Part shown: positions 25,068 through 34,804 of the stretch, one piece after another
Layout of the letters: the number at the start of each line of letters is the position of its first letter
How positions within the stretch are numbered: the stretch's first letter is position 1
Assembly (NCBI RefSeq): GCF_036014015.1
Contig: NZ_CP107905.1
Location: 744,001-808,000 of the forward strand
Source: Streptomyces sp. NBC_00457
GTDB taxonomy: Bacteria > Actinomycetota > Actinomycetes > Streptomycetales > Streptomycetaceae
Direction of reading: 5' to 3'
DNA length: 64,000 nt
Position numbers and translations under genes: made by a program
The notes under the pieces: generated by a model
Databases searched by the model: none
Told to the model about the DNA's origin: nothing
What the model saw: the letters and a program-made list of their open reading frames with translations, nothing else

Positions 25068-25686
25068 GGGCGATCCATTCCTCCAGGTGGGGGGATTCCG
25101 CCCCGATGGTCGTCGAGTCGCCGTGTCCGGTGAGGACTTTGGTGTCCGGCGGCAGGGTGAGCAGGCGGTCCCTGATCGAGGTGACGATCGTCGGGAAGTG
25201 GGAGTAGGAGCGGCCGGTGGCACCCGGGCCGCCCTGGAAGAGGGTGTCGCCGGTGAAGACGGTGCCGAGGCCCCGGTCGTAGAGGCAGACCGCGCCGGGC
25301 GCGTGCCCGGGGGTGTGCAGCACGGTCAGGTCGGCGCCCGCGGCCTCGATCACCTGCCCGTCGGTGAGATGGGCGTCGGGGTCGCGGTCGGGGTGGGTGA
25401 GCTTCCACAGCGGCAGGTCGTCGGGGTGCAGCCAGATGGTGGCTCCGGTGCGGTCGGCGAGGGCGGGAGCGGCGTCGATGTGGTCGTTGTGGGCGTGGGT
25501 GCAGACGATCGCGGTCAGCCGGCGGTCGCCGACGGCTTCGGCGATGGCGTCGGCGTCATGGGCGGCGTCGATGACGATGGCTTCGTGGTCGTCGCCGATG
25601 ATCCACACGTTGTTGTCGACGTCCCAGGTGCCGCCGTCGAGGGTGAACTGCCCTGAGGTGACGAGGCGTTCGATGCGGGCGGCCAT
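25057..25686 (-). CDS. MBL-fold hydrolase, probable thioester hydrolase of the mycothiol pathway
   Basis: The 209-residue metallo-beta-lactamase protein has the metal motif CTHAHNDHID, TPGHAPGAVCL and FTGDTLFQGGPG. It resembles glyoxalase II-type enzymes that hydrolyse thioesters. Its start overlaps the stop of the mycothiol dehydrogenase gene as TGATG, so it should be translated from the same mRNA. The established pairing of such hydrolases with MscR/AdhE2 in actinobacteria suggests that it hydrolyses S-formylmycothiol to formate. The substrate assignment is inference. Confidence 0.88.
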   Translation of the reverse strand: MAARIERLVTSGQFTLDGGTWDVDNNVWIIGDDHEAIVIDAAHDADAIAEAVGDRRLTAIVCTHAHNDHIDAAPALADRTGATIWLHPDDLPLWKLTHPDRDPDAHLTDGQVIEAAGADLTVLHTPGHAPGAVCLYDRGLGTVFTGDTLFQGGPGATGRSYSHFPTIVTSIRDRLLTLPPDTKVLTGHGDSTTIGAESPHLEEWIARGH

Positions 25687-26774
25687 CAGAGCACCACCAC
25701 CGAGCGCAGGACGTCGCCGTGGTGCATCCGCTCGAAGGCCTTCTCCACCTCGTCGAGTTGGATCGTCTCGGTCACGAACGCCTCCAGGTCCAGGCGGCCC
25801 TGCAGATGCAGGTCGATCAGCATGGGGAAGTCGCGGGAAGGCAGGCAGTCGCCGTACCAGGAGGATTTGAGCGCGCCGCCGCGTCCGAAGACGTCCAGCA
25901 GCGGCAGTTCGAGCTTCATCTCGGGGGTGGGGACGCCGACGAGGACGACCGTGCCGGCGAGGTCGCGGGCGTAGAAGGCCTGCTGGTACGTCTCCGGGCG
26001 GCCGACCGCCTCGATGACGACGTCGGCGCCGAAGCCGCCGGTCAGCTCGCGGATCGCCTCGACGGGGTCGGTCTCCTTGGAGTTGACCGTGTGGGTGGCG
26101 CCCATCGAGCGGGCCTTCTCCAGCTTCCGCTGGTCGATGTCCACGGCGATGATCTTCGCGGCGCCTGCCAGGTTCGACCCGGCGATCGCCGCGTCCCCGA
26201 CGCCGCCGCAGCCGATGACCGCGACCGTGTCGCCGCGCCCGACGTTGCCGGTGTTGATGGCGGCACCGATGCCCGCCATCACCCCGCAGCCGAGCAGCCC
26301 GGCCACGGCCGCCGAGACCGCCGGGTCGACCTTGGTGCACTGTCCGGCGGCGACGAGCGTCTTCTCGGCGAAGGCGCCGATGCCGAGAGCCGGGGACAGC
26401 TCCTGTCCGGTCGAGGCGAGGGTCATCTTCTGGCCGGCGTTGTGGGTGTCGAAGCAGTACCAGGGCCGGCCGCGCAGACAGGCCCGGCACTGGCCGCACA
26501 CCGCACGCCAGTTGAGGATGACGAAGTCGCCGGGGGCGACGTCCGTGACGCCCGCGCCGACCGCCTCCACGACGCCCGCGGCCTCATGGCCGAGCAGGAA
26601 GGGGAACTCGTCGTTGATGCCGCCCTGCTTGTAGTGCAGGTCGGTGTGGCAGACCCCGCAGGCCTGGACCTGGACGACGGCCTCTCCCGGACCCGGGTCG
26701 GGTACGACGATCGTCTCCACCCTGACGGGCTCGTCCTTGCCCGGTGCGATCACGCCGCGCACTTCCTGCGCCAT
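25686..26774 (-). CDS. mscR: S-(hydroxymethyl)mycothiol dehydrogenase (MscR/AdhE2-type)
   Basis: The 362-residue zinc alcohol dehydrogenase has catalytic zinc ligands at Cys42 ([10 protein letters not shown]) and GHEAAGVV, a structural zinc loop [15 protein letters not shown] and the NAD-binding loop [12 protein letters not shown]. These match actinobacterial mycothiol-dependent formaldehyde dehydrogenase, which oxidises the formaldehyde-mycothiol adduct and can also reduce S-nitrosomycothiol. It is followed by an MBL hydrolase and a DUF4180 protein, and preceded on the same strand by a CsoR/FrmR-family regulator gene. ATG at 26774 is followed by [12 protein letters not shown]. Confidence 0.9.
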   Translation of the reverse strand: MAQEVRGVIAPGKDEPVRVETIVVPDPGPGEAVVQVQACGVCHTDLHYKQGGINDEFPFLLGHEAAGVVEAVGAGVTDVAPGDFVILNWRAVCGQCRACLRGRPWYCFDTHNAGQKMTLASTGQELSPALGIGAFAEKTLVAAGQCTKVDPAVSAAVAGLLGCGVMAGIGAAINTGNVGRGDTVAVIGCGGVGDAAIAGSNLAGAAKIIAVDIDQRKLEKARSMGATHTVNSKETDPVEAIRELTGGFGADVVIEAVGRPETYQQAFYARDLAGTVVLVGVPTPEMKLELPLLDVFGRGGALKSSWYGDCLPSRDFPMLIDLHLQGRLDLEAFVTETIQLDEVEKAFERMHHGDVLRSVVVL

Positions 26775-26791
26775 GGTGGGCCCCTTTCACC

Positions 26792-26843
26792 AACGATGTC
26801 CTGGCCGAACGATGTCCTGACCAGTCGACACTACGTGCGACTG
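26792..26843. promoter_or_regulatory. Direct and inverted repeats upstream of the mycothiol dehydrogenase gene
   Basis: AACGATGTCCTGGCC (26792-26806) is repeated with one change at 26808-26822 (period 16), and CAGTCG (26822-26827) faces CGACTG (26838-26843) across 10 bases. The whole block sits in the 108-base gap between the regulator and the dehydrogenase gene. It could be an operator or a transcript processing site; no promoter is clear. Confidence 0.4.
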
Positions 26844-26882
26844 ATCAGTAACGTCACCCGCCGGATCAAGTCACAGGTGCCT

Positions 26883-27201
<319 letters not shown>

Positions 27202-27294
27202 TTTACCTCAGGGTCCGCGCCGCCCCGGAAACCCGTTCGGATCCGGTCGTCCGGGCCGTAGCCTGAAGACTCCGCCCGACTCCCAAGGAGCGCC

Positions 27295-29049
27295 GTGAGC
27301 ATCGCAGCGACGAAGAGCAGTACGCCCACGTGGCGGCTCCTTCTCGGTTACGTCAGACCCCACCGCTGGGCCCTGCTGGCGGGCGCCGTGCTCTCTCTCG
27401 TCACCGGCGCCACCGGACTGCTGCTGCCGCTGGTGGCACGGGAGTTGATCGACGACCTCTCGCACGACCGGACCATCACCGGCGCGCTCCTCGTCATGTC
27501 GGGTCTGGTGGTCGCCAACGCGGCGGTGGGCGCGCTGGGCGGGTATGTGCTGCGGCGCACCGCCGAGTCGGTGGTGCTCGGCGCGCGGCGCGCGCTGTCG
27601 TCGTATCTGCTGCGGCTGCGGATCGCGGCCGTGGACCGCAGCGAGCCGGGCGACCTGATGGCCCGGATCACCTCCGACACCACCCTGCTGCGTGAGGTCA
27701 CCACCGACTCGCTGGTGGGCATCGGCACGGGAGGGCTCACGCTCGTCGCGACGATCGTGATGATGGGCCTGGTCGATCCGGTCCTGCTCGGCGTCACCGT
27801 GGCCGTGATCTTCGGCGCGGGCACGATCCTCGGCGTGATCGTGCCGCGCATCAACCGGGCGAGCAAGCAGGCGCAGGACGCGGTCGGCGTCATGGGCGCC
27901 TCGCTGGAGCGAATCCTCGGCGCGCTGCGCACGGTGAAGGCGTCCGGCGCGGAGCACCGCGAGGAGCAGACACTGCACTCGGCGGCCGAGGAGTCCTGGC
28001 GGCAGAGCGTGCGGGCCGCCAAGTGGTCGGCGGCGGCGGGCAATACGGCCGGTCTCGCGATGCAGATCGCGTTCATCACCGTCCTCGCGGTGGGCGGGGC
28101 ACGGGTCGCGACCGGCGCGGTCGACGTCGGCACCCTGGTGGCGTTTCTGCTGTACGTCTTCTATCTGATGTCGCCGATCCAGCAGGTCGTCGGCGCGATC
28201 ACCCAGTACCAGACGGGCGCCGCGGCCCTCGCCCGTATCCAGGAGGCGCTGGCGCTGCCCGCCGAACCGGCGGCCCTGCCCGCCCCCCTGCCCTCGCCCG
28301 GCTCACAGCCGGCCGCGCTCGCCTTCACCGACGTCCGTTTCCGGTACGCCGACGACCTGCCGTACGTCCATCACGGAGTGACGTTCGAGGTGCCCGCGCA
28401 GGGCATGACGGCGTTCGTCGGGCCGTCCGGCGCCGGCAAGACCACCGTCTTCTCGCTCATCGAGCGGTTCTACGACCCCGAGTCCGGCGTGATCACCGTC
28501 GACGGCCGGGATCTGGCGGACTGGGAGCTGGCCCAGCTGCGGTCCGCGATCGGCTACGTCGAGCAGGACGCGCCGGTCCTGTCGGGCTCGCTGCGGGAGA
28601 ACCTGCTGCTGGGGAACCCGGACGCGGACGAGGCGGCCCTGGCGCGGGTGCTGAAGACGACCCGTCTGGACGGCATGGTGGACAGGCTGCCGGGCGGCCT
28701 GGAGACGCTCGTCGGGCATCGCGGCACCAAGCTGTCCGGCGGTGAACGTCAACGGGTCGCCATCGCCCGTGCCCTGCTGCGCCGCCCCCGGTTGCTGCTC
28801 CTGGACGAGGCGACGTCGCAGCTGGACGCGGTGAACGAAGCGGCGCTGCGGGACACCGTCGCCGATGTCGCCCGTACGACGACGGTGCTCGTGGTCGCCC
28901 ACCGGCTGTCGACGGTGACGATGGCCGACCGGATCGTCGTCATGGACGCGGGCAAGGTGCGCGCGGTGGGCACGCACCGCGAACTCGTGGCCGCCGACCC
29001 GCTGTACGCGGAGCTGGCGGCCACGCAGTTCCTGGCGACGGCCGGCTGA
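27295..29049 (+). CDS. ABC exporter, fused permease and ATPase (half-transporter)
   Basis: The 584-residue protein has about six transmembrane helices in residues 20-310 and an ATPase domain with Walker [10 protein letters not shown] (from Gly376), signature [15 protein letters not shown] (from Leu480) and Walker [10 protein letters not shown]. It should act as a homodimeric drug, lipid or peptide exporter. GTG at 27295 follows AAGGAG (27285-27290). It is divergent from the CsoR-family regulator with that operator in between, so it may be induced by the same signal. The substrate is unknown. Confidence 0.9.
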   Translation: MSIAATKSSTPTWRLLLGYVRPHRWALLAGAVLSLVTGATGLLLPLVARELIDDLSHDRTITGALLVMSGLVVANAAVGALGGYVLRRTAESVVLGARRALSSYLLRLRIAAVDRSEPGDLMARITSDTTLLREVTTDSLVGIGTGGLTLVATIVMMGLVDPVLLGVTVAVIFGAGTILGVIVPRINRASKQAQDAVGVMGASLERILGALRTVKASGAEHREEQTLHSAAEESWRQSVRAAKWSAAAGNTAGLAMQIAFITVLAVGGARVATGAVDVGTLVAFLLYVFYLMSPIQQVVGAITQYQTGAAALARIQEALALPAEPAALPAPLPSPGSQPAALAFTDVRFRYADDLPYVHHGVTFEVPAQGMTAFVGPSGAGKTTVFSLIERFYDPESGVITVDGRDLADWELAQLRSAIGYVEQDAPVLSGSLRENLLLGNPDADEAALARVLKTTRLDGMVDRLPGGLETLVGHRGTKLSGGERQRVAIARALLRRPRLLLLDEATSQLDAVNEAALRDTVADVARTTTVLVVAHRLSTVTMADRIVVMDAGKVRAVGTHRELVAADPLYAELAATQFLATAG

Positions 29050-29058
29050 CCGGTCCGG

Positions 29059-30519
29059 TCAGAAGGGGTAGTGGGCCTGCTGGGTGGCGATGGTCACCCA
29101 GCGGGTGTTGGAGAAGGCCTCGATGCCCCAGCGACCGCCGAACCGCCCGTATCCGGAGGCCTTGGCACCGCCGAAGGGAGCGTGCGGTTCGTCGGCCACC
29201 GACTGGTCGTTGACGTGCACGATCCCGGTCCGGATCCGGCGGGCGACGGCCAGCCCGTGAGTGGCGTTCTCGGTGATGATGCCGCAGGTCAGGCCGTTCT
29301 CCGTGTCGTTGGCGAGAGTGACGGCGGTGGCGTCGTCGGCGAACGACTCGACCACGCACACCGGCCCGAACGCCTCGGCGTGGTAGAGGTCGGCTTCCTT
29401 CGGCACCTCGGTGAGGACGGTCGCCGGGTGCACCGCCCCCTCCGGCTCCCCGCCGCCGACGAGGACCTTGGCTCCCTTGGCCACGGCGTCCCGTACCAGT
29501 CCGGCCACGCGCTGCGCGGACGACGCGGCCACCAGCGGGCCGACCACGGTGTGCGGGTCGCCCGGGTCACCGGACTGCAGGGAGGCGACCTTCGTGGTGA
29601 AGCGCTCGGTGAACTCCTCGGCGAGCGACTCGTGGACGAGGATGCGGTCGCCGGACATGCAGATCTGGCCGGCGTTCATGAACACGCTGAAGACGGCCGC
29701 GTTGACGGCGTAGTCCACGTCCGCGTCGTCCAGCACGATCACCGCGTTCTTGCCGCCCAACTCCAGGACAGCGGGCTTGAGATGGCGGGCCGCGTGCTCG
29801 CCGATGATCCGGCCCACGGGGGTCGAGCCGGTGAAGTTCACGCCTCGCACCCGCGCGTCCGCGACCAGCGCCTCGGCGACCTCGGCGGCGTCCTCACGGG
29901 CGTTGGTGACGACGTTCAGCACACCGTCCGGGAGTCCCGCCTCGCGCAGGACGTCGGCGATCAGCAGTCCGCAGGCGATCGGCGCGTCCTCGCTCGGCTT
30001 GACCACCACGGTGTTGCCCGCCGCGAGCGGCGCCGCGACGGCCCGTACGCCAAGGATGACAGGCGCGTTCCACGGCGCGAACGCGGCGACCACGCCCAGC
30101 GGTTCACGCACCGCCAGCCCCAGCGCGCCCTGCGCCTGGGCGTTCAGCACCTCACCGCGCGGCGCGGTGACGGCGGCCGCCGCCTCGCGCAGCATGTTCG
30201 CCGCGAGGGCCACGTTGAAGTACGCCCACGGGCGGGTGCCGCCGGCCTCGTTCGCCATCAGCTCGGCGACCTGATCGCCCCGGGCGTCCAGCAGGTCGGC
30301 CGCCTTCAGGAAGATCGCCCGGCGCGCGAAGGGCGCGAGGGCCGCCCATTCCTCGAACGCCGCGTCGGCGGCGTCCACGGCCCGGCGCACGTCCTCGGGT
30401 CCGGCCGCGGCGACCGTCGCGTACACCTCCCCCGTATACGGATTGACGTCCTCCGTGGTGCGGCCGGAGGCGGCGGGCACGTCCTTGCCGCCGATGAACA
30501 GTTCACGCGTGATGGGCAT
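29059..30519 (-). CDS. Aldehyde dehydrogenase (vanillin/salicylaldehyde-type)
   Basis: The 486-residue NAD(P)-dependent aldehyde dehydrogenase contains FAPWNAPVILGVRAV, ELGGKNAVIVLDDADVDYAV and the nucleophile Cys287 in NAGQICMSGDR. The closest resemblance in pattern is the benzaldehyde/vanillin dehydrogenase group, but the substrate is not proven. It starts MPITRELFIGG and ends 10 bases from the convergent exporter gene. The gene upstream (30712) is divergent. Confidence 0.9.
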   Translation of the reverse strand: MPITRELFIGGKDVPAASGRTTEDVNPYTGEVYATVAAAGPEDVRRAVDAADAAFEEWAALAPFARRAIFLKAADLLDARGDQVAELMANEAGGTRPWAYFNVALAANMLREAAAAVTAPRGEVLNAQAQGALGLAVREPLGVVAAFAPWNAPVILGVRAVAAPLAAGNTVVVKPSEDAPIACGLLIADVLREAGLPDGVLNVVTNAREDAAEVAEALVADARVRGVNFTGSTPVGRIIGEHAARHLKPAVLELGGKNAVIVLDDADVDYAVNAAVFSVFMNAGQICMSGDRILVHESLAEEFTERFTTKVASLQSGDPGDPHTVVGPLVAASSAQRVAGLVRDAVAKGAKVLVGGGEPEGAVHPATVLTEVPKEADLYHAEAFGPVCVVESFADDATAVTLANDTENGLTCGIITENATHGLAVARRIRTGIVHVNDQSVADEPHAPFGGAKASGYGRFGGRWGIEAFSNTRWVTIATQQAHYPF

Positions 30520-30711
30520 GGCGCCGACCTTTGTGTTCGCCGTGTGAAAGTTGATCCACTCTACCGCGCATGCTGCGAGCCGACTGCGGCTATGTCAAGG
30601 GTCTCAGGCCGCGGCTGCGCTTGCCGGGCCCGGCGGGGCGGAGGAGCCTCGGAGGTGAGGGCTCGCACGGCCCGCTCCTCGTCGGGCCGCCGCCTTCGAA
30701 GGAGGTCGATG

Positions 30712-31065
30712 ATGGGCACGTTCGACAGCAACACACTGCGCCAGGCCATAGAAGGACACTCCGAGCAGCCGCTCCTCTCGCTCTACGCGGACGACGCGGA
30801 GCTGCGGATCGTGGACCGCAACACCCAGCCCAGCCACCCCAAGGTCCTGCACGGTCGGGACGAGATCGCCGAGATGCTCGCCGACGTCTACAGCCGCGAC
30901 ATCAAGTCGCACAAGCTGGAGCGATGCGTCGTCCAGGGCGACGACCTCGCGTTCAGCGAGTCCTGCGAGTACTCGGACGGCGTCCGGGTCCTCTCCGAGT
31001 CGATGGTGTCGCTGCGCGACGGCAAGATCGCCGAGCAGACCATGATCCAGGCGTGGGACGAGTAG
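30712..31065 (+). CDS. SnoaL/NTF2-like protein
   Basis: The 117-residue protein starts MGTFDSNTLRQAIEGHSEQP and matches the small NTF2-like fold (polyketide-cyclase/ester-hydrolase type): LLSLYADDAELRIVDRNTQP then HGRDEIAEMLADVYSRDI and a beta-rich tail. Function unknown. Of two adjacent ATGs, 30712 is chosen because GGAGG (30701-30705) is 6 bases upstream. It is divergent from the aldehyde dehydrogenase across 192 bases with no other feature I can identify. Confidence 0.82.
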   Translation: MGTFDSNTLRQAIEGHSEQPLLSLYADDAELRIVDRNTQPSHPKVLHGRDEIAEMLADVYSRDIKSHKLERCVVQGDDLAFSESCEYSDGVRVLSESMVSLRDGKIAEQTMIQAWDE

Positions 31066-31072
31066 CCGTCCG

Positions 31073-31099
31073 CCGCCCCGGCCACGGCGGCCGGGGCGG
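31073..31099. terminator. Bidirectional terminator hairpin
   Basis: CCGCCCCGGCC (31073-31083), loop ACGGC, GGCCGGGGCGG (31089-31099): a perfect 11-bp stem between the convergent stops at 31065 and 31111. Confidence 0.8.
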
Positions 31100-31110
31100 T
31101 GACGTCGCCC

Positions 31111-33057
31111 CTAGGTGAGCGTCCACTTCTGGTTGGCGCCCGTGCCGCAGGACCAGAGCACCAGCGGGGTGCGGTTGGCCGTGCCCGCGTTGGAGGCGTC
31201 GAGACACAGACCGGCGTGGACGTTGGTGATCGTCCCGTCGCCGTTGACGTTCCACTGCTGATTCGCCTGGCCGTTGCAGTCCCAGATCACGACCTTGGTG
31301 CCGTTGGTCGTGCCCAGGTTGTAGGCGTCGAGGCACTTGTTGCCGTACACCACGAGTTCCTTGCGGGAGGTGTACGTCCAGGACTGGTTGCGGCCTCCGT
31401 TGCAGTCCCACAGCTCGGCCTGGATGCCGTTGGTGATGGTGTTGTCGTGGACGTCCAGGCAGCGGGACGACTGGGCGCCGACGACGAGGGAGCCGTTGGT
31501 GCCGGGCAGGGGGCGGACCGCGATGCCCTCGACGGCGGGGCCGCCGGTGAACGTGAGGGTGTTGGCGGAGCCCTTGGAGAGGGAGACCTGGACGGAGACG
31601 GTGCCCGCGGCGGATCCGGTCGGCGGGAAGGCGACCGTGGTGCTGGTCTGGCCGTTGACCTGGAGGGTCGCCGTGCGGGTCGCGGAGGTGTTGTTGGTGT
31701 AGGAGACGTCCACGACCTTCACGCCCGTGTTCGCCGCCGTCACGCCGGTGAAGCGTCCCGTGGAGGCAGGCTCGTACGTGCTGCCCGCCGCCTCCGTGCC
31801 GCCGGTGACCCTGAGCATCACCGAGCCGCCCGCCGGGACACTGGCCGTGTAGCCGGTGGCATGCGACCCCACGTTCTGCCGCGCCCACAGGTCCCGGACG
31901 GTCGCGGAGGCGTTCGTCAGGCCGAGGTCGGCCCAGCGGACGGTGATGTTCTTCGCGGCCGAGGTGCGGTTGAGGAGGACGACGGCGCGGTTGCCGGTGC
32001 CGGACAGGACCTTGCCGTAGACCTGCGCTCCCGTGGTGTCCTCGGCGACCTCGACGCCCTGGAGGCCGCGCGGGTCCTGGTCCACGGCGATGACCTCGGG
32101 GTTCTTGAGGATGTTCGCGGTCTCGGCGGTCATGGTCGCGAGGTTGTTCCCGGCGAGGAGCGGGGCGCCGGAGATCGCCCAGAGGTTCATGTGGGTGCGG
32201 TTCTGGGCGGCGGTGAAGCCGTCCATGCCGACCATCAGCATGTCGGGGTCGTTGTAGTAGCCGGTGTGCTGGGCGGTGGGGTGCAGGTTGGTGTCGTAGT
32301 TGGCCAGCAGGCTCGGCATGGAGGGCTGGTTGCCCCAGTAGATGATGTCGGTGTTGGTCCGCCACATCGCGCCCTGGCCCGGGGCCCAGTTCCAGGGGTT
32401 CTGCTTGCCCCAGTTGCAGATCGAGAGCGTGAGCGGGCGGCCCGTGGTCGCCGTGGCCTTGGCGATCGCGTCGCTGATGGCCTGGTACGTCGACTTCGCG
32501 TCGAGGCCCTCGGCGTCGCCGCCGCACCAGTCAACCTTGACGAAGTCGAAGCCCCACTTGGAGAACTGGAGCATGTCCTGCTCGTAGTGGCCCTCACTGC
32601 CCGAACCCGGCGCGGCGGGGCGGCCCGTCGGGAAGTAGTAGCCGCAGCCGTCCTTGCCGGCGTCGGTGTAGATGCCCGCCTTCAAGCCCTTGCTGTGGAT
32701 GTAGTCGGCGATGGCCTTCATGCCGCCCGGCCACTCGGCCTCGTCGACGGTGATGTTGCCGGCGCTGTCGCGGGTGCCCTGCCACCAGCCTTCGTCGATG
32801 TTGATGTACTTGTATCCGGCGGCCGGCAGACCGGCGGCGACGAACGCGTCGACCTGCTGCTTGATGACGTTGTAGTCGATCTTCGCGGCGAAGCTGTTCC
32901 AGGAGGCCCAGCCCATCGGGGCGGTGGGGACCGGTACCTGACGGGTCGCCACGGCGGCCGGGGCCGCCTTGAAGGGTGCGCTCGGGTTGGCGACGAGGAG
33001 TACGGCTGCCACGGCCGCCAGTAAGGCGACGGTGCGCAGGACGAGGGTGCGGAACAT
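31111..33057 (-). CDS. Secreted GH27 alpha-galactosidase with C-terminal ricin-type CBM13
   Basis: The 648-residue extracellular enzyme has a signal peptide (VALLAAVAAVLLVANP), a GH27 catalytic barrel beginning PMGWASWNSF with nucleophile Asp176 (VKVDWCGGD) and an Asp pair at 270/272 (NDPDMLMVG) supplying the acid/base. A C-terminal beta-sandwich of roughly residues 400-515 follows, then a beta-trefoil CBM13 with repeated QxW signatures (NQSWTYT, NQQWNVNGDGT, NQKWTLT). It should release galactose from plant galactosides. The gene stands alone and ends at the strong hairpin at 31073. Confidence 0.93.
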   Translation of the reverse strand: MFRTLVLRTVALLAAVAAVLLVANPSAPFKAAPAAVATRQVPVPTAPMGWASWNSFAAKIDYNVIKQQVDAFVAAGLPAAGYKYINIDEGWWQGTRDSAGNITVDEAEWPGGMKAIADYIHSKGLKAGIYTDAGKDGCGYYFPTGRPAAPGSGSEGHYEQDMLQFSKWGFDFVKVDWCGGDAEGLDAKSTYQAISDAIAKATATTGRPLTLSICNWGKQNPWNWAPGQGAMWRTNTDIIYWGNQPSMPSLLANYDTNLHPTAQHTGYYNDPDMLMVGMDGFTAAQNRTHMNLWAISGAPLLAGNNLATMTAETANILKNPEVIAVDQDPRGLQGVEVAEDTTGAQVYGKVLSGTGNRAVVLLNRTSAAKNITVRWADLGLTNASATVRDLWARQNVGSHATGYTASVPAGGSVMLRVTGGTEAAGSTYEPASTGRFTGVTAANTGVKVVDVSYTNNTSATRTATLQVNGQTSTTVAFPPTGSAAGTVSVQVSLSKGSANTLTFTGGPAVEGIAVRPLPGTNGSLVVGAQSSRCLDVHDNTITNGIQAELWDCNGGRNQSWTYTSRKELVVYGNKCLDAYNLGTTNGTKVVIWDCNGQANQQWNVNGDGTITNVHAGLCLDASNAGTANRTPLVLWSCGTGANQKWTLT

Positions 33058-33199
33058 ACGGCTCCTTTGCCGATAGCCATAGCCGAGATGGCCGAAATAT
33101 CGAACGAGGATCGGTTATCCGAACGGTGCGGCGCGCTGAAAGTAGAGCCGCGAGGGGTGCAAGTCAACGGATGTGACGCGTGCGGGTGCGGGATTGCAT

Positions 33200-33404
33200 G
33201 CGGTCTTGCGCCGACGGAACACTGACGCCCGGGTACCGGCAGCGGGCGCGGGCGTTGGGGATGCGGATCCCCTGATGTCCGGCATCGGGCTGCTCGGCAT
33301 GCGTGAACGCGTCACCGCCCTCGGCGGCTGGCTGCGCACCGAACCGCGCGGCGAGCACAGCTTCACCGTCCCAGGCCGAACTCCCCGTGGACCAGACGTC
33401 ATGA
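33200..33404 (+). pseudogene. Remnant of a sensor histidine kinase (C-terminal ATPase end)
   Basis: The only intact part is the last 70 or so residues of a NarL-associated kinase: the HATPase tail IGLLGMRERVTALGGWLRTE followed by GEHSFTV. A one-base shift then leads into a frame reading AELPVDQTS and a stop at 33402-33404, which overlaps the first ATG of the regulator remnant. The N-terminal sensor and dimerisation parts are gone. The DNA from 33058 up to here contains no other gene I recognise. Confidence 0.65.
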
Positions 33405-33840
33405 TCCGCGTACATCGAGGTGGTGGCCGAGGCCGCCGACGGGAAGGCGGGCCTGGAGCTCGCCAGGGAACACCTTCGCGACATCGTGCTCATCGACATC
33501 CAGATGCCGGTCGTCGACGGCATCGAGGCGACCCGGCGCATCGCCGCCGACCCGGCCCTGGCCCAGGTGCACGTCGTCATCCTGACCAACTACGGCTTGG
33601 ACGAATACGTCTTCAACGCGCTGCGCGCCGGCACCGCCGGATTCCTCGTGAAGGACATCGTGCCGGAAGACCTCCTGCACACGGTACGCGTCGCCGCGCG
33701 GGGAGACGCCCACGTGAGGCCGTCGCCCTGGTCGCGCAGGGACTGTCCAACGACCAGATCGCCGACCGCATGGTGATCAGCCCGATGACCGACGAAAACC
33801 CATATCAACCGGGCCATGGCCAAGCTCCACGCCAACTCCT
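33401..33840 (+). pseudogene. Degenerate NarL-type response regulator
   Basis: An ATG at 33401 reads MIRV and then loses about 24 residues of the receiver N-terminus. The frame recovers at VVAEAADGKAGLELAREH and reads a good receiver core (VLIDIQMPVVDGIEATRRIA; ILTNYGLDEYVFNALRAG; VKDIVPEDLLHTVRVAARGD). After that the roughly 45-residue linker is deleted, and the DNA-binding helix-turn-helix (EAVALVAQGLSNDQIADRMV) continues in another frame. A further one-base shift precedes KTHINRAMAKLHAN. At least three lesions make it nonfunctional. Confidence 0.75.
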
Positions 33841-33900
33841 GACATCCACGGGCGGGCTTCGCAGAGGTGTCGGGCGGCGATCCCGGGCTACCGGTCGGGC

Positions 33901-34770
33901 ATGGGCAGGATTCTGGTCGGCACATGTTCCTGGACGGATCCGGCACTGGTGTCCAGTGGCTGGTACCCGCCCGGGCGGCGGGACGCGGCGGGGCGGCTGC
34001 AGTACTACGCGGAGCAGTTCCCCCTGGTGGAGGTGGACGCCACTTACTACGGCCTGCCCAGAGAGCGCAACAGCGGTCTGTGGGTTGAGCGGACACCGAA
34101 CGGCTTCCGGTTCGACGTAAAGGCCTTCTCGCTGCTCACGGGGCATCGGACACGCGCCGCAGCCCTGCCCGCCGATCTGCGGGACGCCCACGCCCGAAAC
34201 GCCACGGAGCCCGGGCTGCTCGACGAGGTGTGGCAGCGGTTCGCCACGGCACTCGAACCGCTGCGGCGGGCGGGACGGCTGGGCACCGTACTGTTCCAGT
34301 TTCCGCCCTGGTTCACGCCCGGTGCCCGCGCCGAAGCAGTCCTGCAACAGTGCGCTCAGCGCACGGAAGGGTGGCCGGTCGCCGTGGAGTTCCGGCATCC
34401 CGAGTGGTGGCGGGCGGAACGGCGGGCCGCGTCCTCACAGTTGCTCGCACGACTGGGCATGAGCGCTGTGGCTGTGGACATGGCGCAGTCGGTGCCCGAC
34501 GCGGTCCCTCCGGTCACCACCGTCACCACGCCCCGGCTGGCGGTCGCACGCTTTCATGGGCGGAGCAGGTCGTGGGGAACCGGCAGCAAGGAGGACCGGT
34601 TCCGGCACACGTACACGACCGATGAACTGGCGGAGTGGTTACCACGGCTGCACTCGATGGCCGGCCGTTGCGACGAACTCCACGTCCTGTTCAACAACTG
34701 CTGCGCGGACGCCGCCGTACGCGCCGCACAGTCGATGCGCCAATTGCTCACGCCTCGGCCCGGGCCGTGA
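33901..34770 (+). CDS. DUF72 family protein (YecE-like)
   Basis: The 289-residue protein starts MGRILVGTCSWTDPALVSSG and has the DUF72 landmarks: WYPPGRRD, YYAEQFPLVEVDATYYGLP, GTVLFQFPPWF, WPVAVEFRHPEWW, YARFHG-like LAVARFHGRS, and the closing VLFNNCCADAAVRAA. The fold is a TIM-barrel of unresolved function. ATG at 33901 follows the broken two-component remnant; the ribosome site is weak. Confidence 0.88.
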   Translation: MGRILVGTCSWTDPALVSSGWYPPGRRDAAGRLQYYAEQFPLVEVDATYYGLPRERNSGLWVERTPNGFRFDVKAFSLLTGHRTRAAALPADLRDAHARNATEPGLLDEVWQRFATALEPLRRAGRLGTVLFQFPPWFTPGARAEAVLQQCAQRTEGWPVAVEFRHPEWWRAERRAASSQLLARLGMSAVAVDMAQSVPDAVPPVTTVTTPRLAVARFHGRSRSWGTGSKEDRFRHTYTTDELAEWLPRLHSMAGRCDELHVLFNNCCADAAVRAAQSMRQLLTPRPGP

Positions 34771-34804
34771 CCTCCCACGTCCGGTGGTCGGCACAGCGCT
34801 CGGT

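Noticed and set aside
31111..33057. Plus-strand 641-codon frame opposite the alpha-galactosidase
   Set aside because: The minus strand has clear GH27 and CBM13 motifs and a signal peptide. The plus frame is Val/Gly/Arg-rich with no recognisable domain.
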